Below are positions 57,768-64,000 of a DNA stretch of 64,000 nucleotides, in pieces. The stretch is taken from assembly GCA_007130865.1 (NCBI GenBank), contig SLRR01000001.1, forward strand, positions 1-64,000, written 5' to 3'. Within the stretch, counting starts at the first letter, position 1, and every line of letters starts with the position of its first letter. Made by a program: the position numbers and the translations under genes. A model generated the notes under the pieces. The model was not told where the DNA came from. It was given only the letters and a program-made list of their open reading frames with translations, and did no database searches. This DNA comes from Spirochaeta sp. (GTDB lineage Bacteria > Spirochaetota > Spirochaetia > DSM-27196 > Alkalispirochaetaceae).

Positions 57768-58868
57768 TCAGGCCAGCAAACGTACCCGGCTGAAAATGTA
57801 AGAGAGGCTCTCCTCCTTGATTACTATTCGCTGTATCCCGGTATCGTACAATGGCTCGGGAGTGTGCTCCCGGAAACGCCTGAAACGCTCGCGTCGCGAA
57901 CTGTCGTACCAGTACACCAGGCGCAACATCCCCCCCTCGATCTCCAGGCAGGTCATCCCGAACTTCCCCAGGACCGTACCGGAATTGAAGAGACTCGGTA
58001 CGAGTAGATTCTCCCGGTAGAGGCTCTCGTGGTTACCGGTATGCGCCTCGATCTCCCGGATCTGTTCCAGTTCCACTTTAAGTTCCTGGACACGCGCTTC
58101 CACCTCCGCCTGACGGTCGCTCTCCGGATAACTTCGGCACAGGAGTTCGATCTCGAAGAGTACCGAGTCAGTTTTAGACATCGACTCAAAAAGCGGACGG
58201 TGCGTGTGACCGATCATCGCCAGGATCTTCTTCTCCGAAGCGAACTCGTAAGCGCACCTCTCCACCTTGAACCGCTTACGACTGTCCGCCGCGACGGTGG
58301 GACTGCTGATGTGAAGCGGATTTGCGAGATACCGCAGCAGAACGCGTACTGTATTGTTGTGTTCCTGGTACCACCGGGATGCCTGGTGACCGTGGTAGAC
58401 GAAAATATCTCCGTTCGGGCACTGGAGCCGCAACCCCTCGTGAACCGTGTCGATAAAAAGCTCGGGCCAGTGATCCCGCCCGAGCATCGCTATGAGACTT
58501 ACCGCCGGGCCGCCTTCAAGCCAGTCCAGGTCATGGTTACCCGCGATGCGGGTGAGTCCTCCGCTCGCGGCGACCTCTCCTAACGCGTGATAAACCGATT
58601 CCCAGCGGTGAACGATACTACGGAGACTGAAACGCTGCAGATCCTCCACGTCCCCGTTCAACACCAGGTGATACCGTCGGTCCCGGTAAAACCGTTCCAG
58701 GACGGTGCAGAAAAGCGATCCGTTATGCCGAAAACTGTCGTTCCGTCCGCCGTTACCCATGTGCAGATCGCTGAACACCACCACACGGTCGTCGCTGGTG
58801 ACCCGGCGCCGCGGACACGTTTCAAAAAGTTCGTCCAGCTTGTTTTTACGTAGAGATTCACATGACAT
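57768..58868 (-). CDS. Calcineurin-like metallophosphoesterase
   Basis: 366 residues. Metal motifs in order: VVVFSDLHMGNGG (first Asp/His), LVLNGDVEDLQRF, LTRIAGNHDLDWL, IFVYHGHQASRWY and AMIGHTHRPLFES. The fold is that of UDP-2,3-diacylglucosamine-type or cyclic-nucleotide-type phosphoesterases; the C-terminal part (about 290-366) contains an extra beta domain with YWYDSSRRERFRRFRE. Substrate unknown. TATACT lies 12 bases before the ATG. Upstream of marR on the same strand. Confidence 0.85.
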   Translation of the reverse strand: MSCESLRKNKLDELFETCPRRRVTSDDRVVVFSDLHMGNGGRNDSFRHNGSLFCTVLERFYRDRRYHLVLNGDVEDLQRFSLRSIVHRWESVYHALGEVAASGGLTRIAGNHDLDWLEGGPAVSLIAMLGRDHWPELFIDTVHEGLRLQCPNGDIFVYHGHQASRWYQEHNNTVRVLLRYLANPLHISSPTVAADSRKRFKVERCAYEFASEKKILAMIGHTHRPLFESMSKTDSVLFEIELLCRSYPESDRQAEVEARVQELKVELEQIREIEAHTGNHESLYRENLLVPSLFNSGTVLGKFGMTCLEIEGGMLRLVYWYDSSRRERFRRFREHTPEPLYDTGIQRIVIKEESLSYIFSRVRLLA

Positions 58869-58925
58869 CGTCTATGTACCAGTATAATGGAGGACTATCG
58901 TTCCGACCATGTTTGACCGATTATC

Positions 58926-58954
58926 ATGACAGAATCGATCGGTGCTGGTATATT
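58926..58954 (+). promoter_or_regulatory. Predicted promoter of the 605-residue protein gene
   Basis: ATGACA 58926-58931 and TATATT 58949-58954 with a 17-base spacer. RNA would start at about 58961, five to eight bases before the paired ATG codons. Confidence 0.55.
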
Positions 58955-58965
58955 CATATGGAGTG

Positions 58966-60780
58966 ATGATGCAACCACGATATATTTCGTACGAGAATAA
59001 GGAGCGGGAAGAGTTTCTCTCGCAAATCGGTAATTTCACCCCGGGAGAACGAGATGTCTTTTACAAGCTCTGCCAGAACTGGCAGTCCCGCATACCTTAC
59101 GAGCGTTTTACCCGTATGCTCAACAGCGAGAGCGGCGGTAACGCCGGTGATCTTACCTCCCTTTTAACCAAACTACGGAAGGATGGCTGGGGATTACTGC
59201 GTACACGTATCGTGGACGGCAACCGGAGCCGGGAAGCGGTCATCCTGACGGATCAGCACAGCCCGCGTTTCTTTGCAGAACTGGTGGACGAGTATTTTAC
59301 GGACATGATGGAGTCGATCGTCAACCCCCTTCCCTTGAAGTCCTACGTGGAGAAGACGTATGGACCCGTTCCACCAGAAGCGGTACGCCCGATTCCAGCC
59401 AACCAGCTCGCTACAGTCCTCACCTCGGAAGACTCGCCGACCGAGGAAGAGGGAGACCGGGACGAGGATGCAGCCAAAGCGCTCAGCGTGCAGAGTCTCA
59501 ACAACGACAGCCTCCTGATCACTCAGAAGAACCTTCGGGCGTTTCTCAACGTGGCGATCCTGAAGCTTCGATACTACCTGAGCAACACCACACTGCTGGG
59601 TCTGCTGGCGAAGCTGCAGGACACAAGTCTTCTGGCCCTCAAAAAAGGCGTCGGCGGAAAGGACTCCCCTTTCTGGCTGGCCCTGACAAAGTCGGTCGTA
59701 ACTCACCACCGAGAGATCGAAGCGTTACGTAACGTCAGTGTCGACGCGAACTTCTACCACGCGGCGTGGCTCCTTAAAAACCTGATCGAATCTCAGTTGA
59801 CCGAGGCGGAGGAGAGGAAGAAACGTCAGGAGGAGGAAAACCTCGATCTTGACGCGGTCGCCCTGGCGGTGAAAGAAGCCCCGGAGAAGATCCTCGACCA
59901 GGACGAGCTTACCAGTATAATCAACACCCAGGCGGAGAAGTACGGGGATCAGATCGAGCAGTTTCGCGATCGTTTTTACGAGCGGTACGTAAAGGACAAA
60001 GCGGGATCCAAGCTGCCTCGCGTGGTAATAATCAATTCCCGCTACATCCACCGGGACAATATCTTCCCGCTCTTTCTGGAGAAGTTTCGGGTCGCCGAGA
60101 TGGAGTTGCGACCGTTTTTTGTGCAGCTCATGGAACGGCAGCTGCGATCCGGAAACCGCAGCCGCGACGAGACGTTCTTCACGGTGGAAAACTTCGAGGA
60201 AGCGATCCTCGACCAGGTCCGAGTTCAGAGCGTGTTCCTGGCGGATGTTATCAAGAAACCGGCGATCCTCGCCGAAGGTATGATCCACTACCTCAAGCTG
60301 AACAAGCTCGTGAAGGACGTGGACGAGCTCAAACAGCGGCTGGCCCTCTATTTTGACCCGGGCTCGATGAATCCGCTGCCGCTTAACCAGTGGTTCAACC
60401 TGCGCCTGGTGGAGATCTTCGAGCAGGCTTTTGAGCGGTTACCCATATGGCAGAGAATCTGGATCCGCCTCACCGGGAAGTACGAGTCGTTTCGGAGCAG
60501 GTTTGTTGGTCAGGGCGCGGCTACCGCGACGATGCATACCGGCGTTGTCGCGTCCGTTTCCGAGCGTAAAAAAGCGGACCGGCGTTCCTCGCAACAGGAT
60601 AAACGAGAGACCCGTCGGGGTCGCCGCAAGTCCGGAGAGTCCCCGCGGAAAGGACGGCCCGCCGCAGCGGCACGTTCTTCCTCCGGAGGCTCCACAGACG
60701 CGGCAAAGCGCGCAATGAACCCGAAGCAGGTGGACAGCGCCTGGGAGCAGTTCGGCTCGACCTTGAAGAAAAACGACTGA
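58966..60780 (+). CDS. Protein of unknown function with basic C-terminal tail
   Basis: 604 residues from the ATG at 58966 (or 58969). An N-terminal winged-helix-like part (GERDVFYKLCQNWQSRIPYERFTRMLNSE...LLTKLRKDGWGLL) is followed by helical regions with acidic interruptions (TEEEGDRDEDAAK). The middle has QITNLRAFLNVAI-type helices and ADVIKKPAILAEGMIHYLKLNKLVKD. The last 70 residues are Lys/Arg/Ser/Gln-rich low complexity (SERKKADRR, RRGRRKSGES). No signal or membrane helix. I do not recognise the family; the tail suggests binding to nucleic acid or an acidic partner. One base separates it from the following oxidoreductase gene. Confidence 0.75.
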   Translation: MMQPRYISYENKEREEFLSQIGNFTPGERDVFYKLCQNWQSRIPYERFTRMLNSESGGNAGDLTSLLTKLRKDGWGLLRTRIVDGNRSREAVILTDQHSPRFFAELVDEYFTDMMESIVNPLPLKSYVEKTYGPVPPEAVRPIPANQLATVLTSEDSPTEEEGDRDEDAAKALSVQSLNNDSLLITQKNLRAFLNVAILKLRYYLSNTTLLGLLAKLQDTSLLALKKGVGGKDSPFWLALTKSVVTHHREIEALRNVSVDANFYHAAWLLKNLIESQLTEAEERKKRQEEENLDLDAVALAVKEAPEKILDQDELTSIINTQAEKYGDQIEQFRDRFYERYVKDKAGSKLPRVVIINSRYIHRDNIFPLFLEKFRVAEMELRPFFVQLMERQLRSGNRSRDETFFTVENFEEAILDQVRVQSVFLADVIKKPAILAEGMIHYLKLNKLVKDVDELKQRLALYFDPGSMNPLPLNQWFNLRLVEIFEQAFERLPIWQRIWIRLTGKYESFRSRFVGQGAATATMHTGVVASVSERKKADRRSSQQDKRETRRGRRKSGESPRKGRPAAAARSSSGGSTDAAKRAMNPKQVDSAWEQFGSTLKKND

Positions 60781-60781
60781 C

Positions 60782-61981
60782 GTGGACCGCGACGTCTTTG
60801 ATCTGATCGTGGTGGGCACCGGTATACACGGCGTACACCTGGCGTCGTCGATCGTGGAGGCGCGCATCGTTGCGCGAGACCGGGTACTCCTGGTAGATCC
60901 GCACCGGGAGTTTCTCCAGCTCTGGAACCGGCGCGTCCACAATTGCTGTATGGACTTCCTCCGTTCCCCCGGGAGTCACGGCCTGGCACCGAATTTCTAC
61001 GATCTCCGCCGGATGATGCGCTCCCGCCGGGACTGGATACCACCGTACCGTCGTCCCGCGGTTTCGCTCTTCCACCGCCATGCCCGGGAGAGGATCCGGA
61101 CGTACCTGGACGGGCTTCAACGGGTCCAAGGTACCGTCCGGACGATTAACGATACCGGCCCGTTTCGACTCGTGGTCGGACCCGCCGGAGAGACCTATAC
61201 GTCACGAACGGTGATACTTGCCACGGGAATGGGAGCCCCCCACGTCCCGGAAGCGTTACGGTCCGTTTACGACCGGAGCAATCGTGTTGTGCACGTCTAC
61301 GACACAGAGTTTGATCCGCTGGAGCTTTTCCGGGGAGAACGAGTTCTGATCGCAGGCGGCGGTATCGCTGCACTGCACCTGGCCGGGGCCCTGGCTCGCC
61401 GGGATCTCGACGTGACGATCTGGACGCGGGACAGAATGACGGTGCACCAGTTTGACAGCGATCCCTGTTTTACCGGTCCCCGTTGCGGGGACCGGTTCGC
61501 GGCGATCGAGGACGACGCGGCCCGTCTTGAACTTATCCTCGCGAACCGTCGTCCCGGCAGCGTGCCGCCGGACCTCTTCGAACGTTTTCAGCGGGATCTC
61601 CAGCAGGGCATTCATCACCAGAAATATATCGAAGTCAAGGAGTGCCGCCTTCACGGCACCGAGATCGAAGTTGTCGGAGGGACTCGGGATCACGAGACCC
61701 GCGATGTGACCGACCGGTTTGACCGGGTGATATCGTGTACCGGTTTTGAACCGGGTCCACCCGCCAGGGATCTTCTGGAACGCATCGCCCGGGACGTGGA
61801 TGCCCCCCTCGGCGCGGGTGGATTTCCCCGCGTCGATCACACCCTGTCCTGGCTACCGGGTCTCTACGTCACGGGAGGACTCGCCGACCTTGCCCTGGGG
61901 CCACCGGCACGGAACATCATTGGAGCGCACCTGGCGCGGCGGCGTGTACTGCCTCAACTGGACGCCGAACTCAACCGCTGA
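60782..61981 (+). CDS. FAD/NAD(P)-binding oxidoreductase
   Basis: 399 residues. Two nucleotide-binding sites are present: FDLIVVGTGIHGVHLASSI at the N-terminus and ERVLIAGGGIAALHLAGALARRDLDVTIW near 180-205, with ATGMGAPHVPEAL between and ISCTGFEP and YVTGGLADLALGPPARNIIGA near the end. The layout resembles lysine/ornithine N-hydroxylase or sulfide-quinone-type flavoproteins; the HNCCMDFLRSPGSHGL segment recalls the former. It starts at GTG one base after the stop of the previous gene and overlaps the convergent cyclase gene by 11 bases. Confidence 0.85.
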   Translation: MDRDVFDLIVVGTGIHGVHLASSIVEARIVARDRVLLVDPHREFLQLWNRRVHNCCMDFLRSPGSHGLAPNFYDLRRMMRSRRDWIPPYRRPAVSLFHRHARERIRTYLDGLQRVQGTVRTINDTGPFRLVVGPAGETYTSRTVILATGMGAPHVPEALRSVYDRSNRVVHVYDTEFDPLELFRGERVLIAGGGIAALHLAGALARRDLDVTIWTRDRMTVHQFDSDPCFTGPRCGDRFAAIEDDAARLELILANRRPGSVPPDLFERFQRDLQQGIHHQKYIEVKECRLHGTEIEVVGGTRDHETRDVTDRFDRVISCTGFEPGPPARDLLERIARDVDAPLGAGGFPRVDHTLSWLPGLYVTGGLADLALGPPARNIIGAHLARRRVLPQLDAELNR

Positions 61982-63383
61982 GCAGCTCCAGATCCTCCTG
62001 ATCAGCCTGGTATTCCAGGATCGCCGCACGAAAACTATGAAACACCATGGGGAACACCACCTCGTGGAAGTAGGCTCGTTGAGCAATCTCGGTCTTGCGC
62101 TCCTCATACACCCGGATCAGCCGCTCCTGTAGATGCGGTACGTAGTTTTCATACGTGGAGAACGGCAGCGCGTCGATCTCCTCCAGGTACCGTTCGTTGA
62201 TTATATCCTGATAACGGCCCAGTTTTACCATCACGTCGTAGAGCGAGAGCGTCTCTCCCAGTTCCCGTTCCGCCGCGGTCCGATCCCCTCCGTGCTGTTC
62301 CAGGAGCTTTCCGTACCGACGCGGATACATTGCCGACCAGGCGTCGCTTCGGCGCAGCTGCACACCGGCGTCGCGCAGGGTTTCCTCGATCGAATCGACC
62401 ACGTGGCGGTTGCCACGGTAGTACTTGAGAATCTCCAGAATTCGATCGGCTCCAAAACGACCATGTCCGAGCAGAGCTACAATCTGTCCCGAGATCTGCT
62501 CCGGCAGCCCAGGGTCGACCTGGATACTGCACGTCTCGAACACCGCGTTGCTCTTCTCCCGGAGTCGAACGTTACGCAGTGCGAACAGTTCGTCCCAGGT
62601 AATATCGGCGTACCGACTTCCCAGAGCGCGGGCTTCCCGACGAAACCGTTCCATGTACTCGTCGAGAAATCCATGCCGGGAGAGAATGTCGTAGTAAGAC
62701 CGTGAGATCCTGAGACCACCTACCGGTGCGGTCGTTTCCATTCTTTTTGCGTCGATCACGGGCATGCCGATCACGTCCCATTGGCGGGCTCCCTCCGGTC
62801 CGAAGTTTCCAATCGTCACCTCGCCCAGGTTTGCGCCTACCCGGATGCGGATCTGGAACATCGCGCTCAGCGGATTCGCTACGACGCTGTCGCTGCGAAG
62901 CCGTTGTATTATCGAGAACGCCCGTTCCAGCACCGACCGTTCGGTCCGGCTCGTGTACTGGTCCAGGAATCGCTCATCGGCATTGTTGAACCGCACGCTC
63001 ACCCGCTGCATCTCAACGCAGGTGAAAAACAACTCCCGGGCTATGTACAGGCGTACCGCTTCGGGATCATCGCTTTTACGGGCGACAGGATCGATGAGGC
63101 CGCCGAAGTGGAACATCAGCGAATCTCCCTCGATCTTGTTGAGGTACCCTCCGTGACGCTGCAGGACGCCGTTGAATGCGGTATAGAGTCCGTTCAGTAC
63201 TTCCTGGTTCTCCTTGGGAGTCAGAAACTTTGAGAGGAACGTGTAGTCCGCGATGTCGATGAAACCGACCCCGACGTCCACCTCCTCGCTGTCCATGGGG
63301 ATCTCCCCCACTTCCAGAATCGCTTCGATAAGCTGTCGAGGAAGATAGAAGTCCTCGATCTGGTCGCGCAATGTCCGGTCCAT
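61971..63383 (-). CDS. Class III nucleotide-cyclase-like protein with insertion
   Basis: 470 residues. Residues 30-220 are a class III adenylate/guanylate cyclase domain: metal Asp D43 and D87 (GFIDIADYTFLSKFL, IEGDSLMFHFGG), Lys83, then QIRIRVGANLGEVTIGNFGPEGARQWDVIGMPV with D203 and R214 retained; the VN position is D211 instead of Asn. Between D87 and the second half lie about 80 residues, far more than usual. The C-terminal 250 residues are helical with no recognised domain. It may make cAMP or cGMP or be a regulatory relic. Overlaps the convergent oxidoreductase gene by 11 bases. Confidence 0.83.
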   Translation of the reverse strand: MDRTLRDQIEDFYLPRQLIEAILEVGEIPMDSEEVDVGVGFIDIADYTFLSKFLTPKENQEVLNGLYTAFNGVLQRHGGYLNKIEGDSLMFHFGGLIDPVARKSDDPEAVRLYIARELFFTCVEMQRVSVRFNNADERFLDQYTSRTERSVLERAFSIIQRLRSDSVVANPLSAMFQIRIRVGANLGEVTIGNFGPEGARQWDVIGMPVIDAKRMETTAPVGGLRISRSYYDILSRHGFLDEYMERFRREARALGSRYADITWDELFALRNVRLREKSNAVFETCSIQVDPGLPEQISGQIVALLGHGRFGADRILEILKYYRGNRHVVDSIEETLRDAGVQLRRSDAWSAMYPRRYGKLLEQHGGDRTAAERELGETLSLYDVMVKLGRYQDIINERYLEEIDALPFSTYENYVPHLQERLIRVYEERKTEIAQRAYFHEVVFPMVFHSFRAAILEYQADQEDLELLSG

Positions 63384-63397
63384 AGAGTTGGATGCTA

Positions 63398-64000
63398 CTA
63401 CGGCTCGGGAACGGACGCAACAGATACCGGAGAGCCATCCTCCAGCATCGTTAAAAACTCATCTTCCGAAATGATCGGCACGCCCAGCTCCCGGGCGCGG
63501 CGCGCCTTGGAAGAACCCGACTCCGGATCGTTGGTAACGAGCCGGGACAGGTCCCGGGAGACGTTGCTCCGCGCTTCACCACCGGCTTGCCGTACCAGAC
63601 GTTCCGCGTCGGCCCGCTTCATGCGCTCCAGGGAACCGGTAAAGCAGAACGTCATGCCCGCCAGGGGTTTTGCGCTTCCCCCGGCATCCCCGGAACCCGG
63701 GTACGCGCCCTCCTCCGCGTCGGTCCGTTGCAGAAGTTCTATCGCTCCCGTGGCGAGCAACCGATCCATCTCGGGCCTGACCGCGCGAATTCCCCGAAGA
63801 ATTGCTTCGGCGGTTGTCCCGGCGATTCCCTCCGCTGTGGAGAGTTCCTCCACCGAGGCGTTTTCGATTCTATCAAGCGTATCGAAACCGGCGTCCACTA
63901 CTTTTCGGATCTTCAGCTCCGCTATCCCGCCGATATCGAATCCCGCGATGAACCGTGCCAGGTCGATCGGGTTCGCCGAACGCAGGTTCTCCAGGGCCTT
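63398..64000 (-). CDS. ligA: NAD-dependent DNA ligase LigA, C-terminal part (5' end outside window)
   Basis: The last 200 codons are present; the gene continues past 64000. The translation has the LENLRSANPIDLARFIAGFDIGGI helix-hairpin-helix repeats, a second hairpin TAEGIAGTTAEAILRGIRAV, then the BRCT domain: LAGMTFCFTGSLERMKRADAERLVRQAGGEARSNVSRDLSRLVTNDPESGSSKARRARELGVPIISEDEFLTML. LigA seals nicks in replication and repair. The 30-residue linker between the HhH and BRCT parts is Gly/Ala-rich. Confidence 0.9.
   Translation of the reverse strand, partial: KALENLRSANPIDLARFIAGFDIGGIAELKIRKVVDAGFDTLDRIENASVEELSTAEGIAGTTAEAILRGIRAVRPEMDRLLATGAIELLQRTDAEEGAYPGSGDAGGSAKPLAGMTFCFTGSLERMKRADAERLVRQAGGEARSNVSRDLSRLVTNDPESGSSKARRARELGVPIISEDEFLTMLEDGSPVSVASVPEP

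Overview
The window is chromosomal DNA from a flagellated spirochaete, probably a free-living Spirochaetaceae/Treponemataceae relative; it is GC-rich and very densely packed. Lineage evidence: a cheA / cheW-cheR-like / cheX / cheY operon, a FlaA periplasmic-flagellum sheath gene next to an amidase gene, a spiro-SPASM protein, a UPF0164/FadL-like outer-membrane protein, two EF-G paralogues and several envelope proteins without relatives I recognise elsewhere. There are no phage genes, insertion sequences or CRISPR arrays. The only mobile-element trace is a short, group II intron-like relic beside tRNA-Asn.

Layout. 1-1405 (-): partial M18 aminopeptidase and FxsA. 1467-10601 (+): recC-recB-recD, overlapping at GTGA and ATGA junctions. 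10624-15115: tRNA-Val(UAC), then a canonical EF-G and a divergent EF-G paralogue. 15192-20631 (-): M20 amidohydrolase, trmB, mfd. 20647-22349 (+): secreted protein and pseudo-receiver/PilZ protein. 22350-24971: intron relic, tRNA-Asn, two long hairpins, a small unknown gene, mscS with a DUF432-like partner, tRNA-Val(GAC). 24980-29704 (-): chemotaxis operon. 29773-38984 (-): a nine-kilobase run of overlapping genes (spiro-SPASM, glycosyltransferase-like, SpsF-like cytidylyltransferase, PseG-like/methyltransferase fusion, ATP-grasp enzyme, amidase, GerMN protein), followed by flaA under its own consensus promoter. 38972-40467 (+): xseA-xseB. 40469-43735 (-): small envelope proteins and a lipase-like hydrolase. 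43762-44976 (+): cupin and a membrane protein. 44995-54200: a 1542-residue SpoIIE-type phosphatase sensor, a TPR protein, a UPF0164 protein and a three-copy 40-bp repeat. 54201-63383: oxidoreductases, M29 peptidase, phosphatases, MarR regulator, an unknown 605-residue protein and a class III cyclase-like protein. 63398-64000 (-): 3' part of ligA.

Functional view. RecBCD, Mfd, XseAB and LigA are DNA repair. CheA/CheW-R/CheX/CheY and FlaA are the motility core. The spiro-SPASM to ATP-grasp run looks like an uncharacterised sugar-activation or glycan-modification pathway co-transcribed with cell-wall amidase and flagellar sheath genes; it is the best candidate for an undescribed system here. A second theme is transcriptional: several units have promoters placed so that transcription should begin at or within a few bases of the start codon. 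At three divergent gene pairs the two promoters are superimposed on opposite strands.

Family assignments come from reading motifs and from memory of protein families. No database search was possible.
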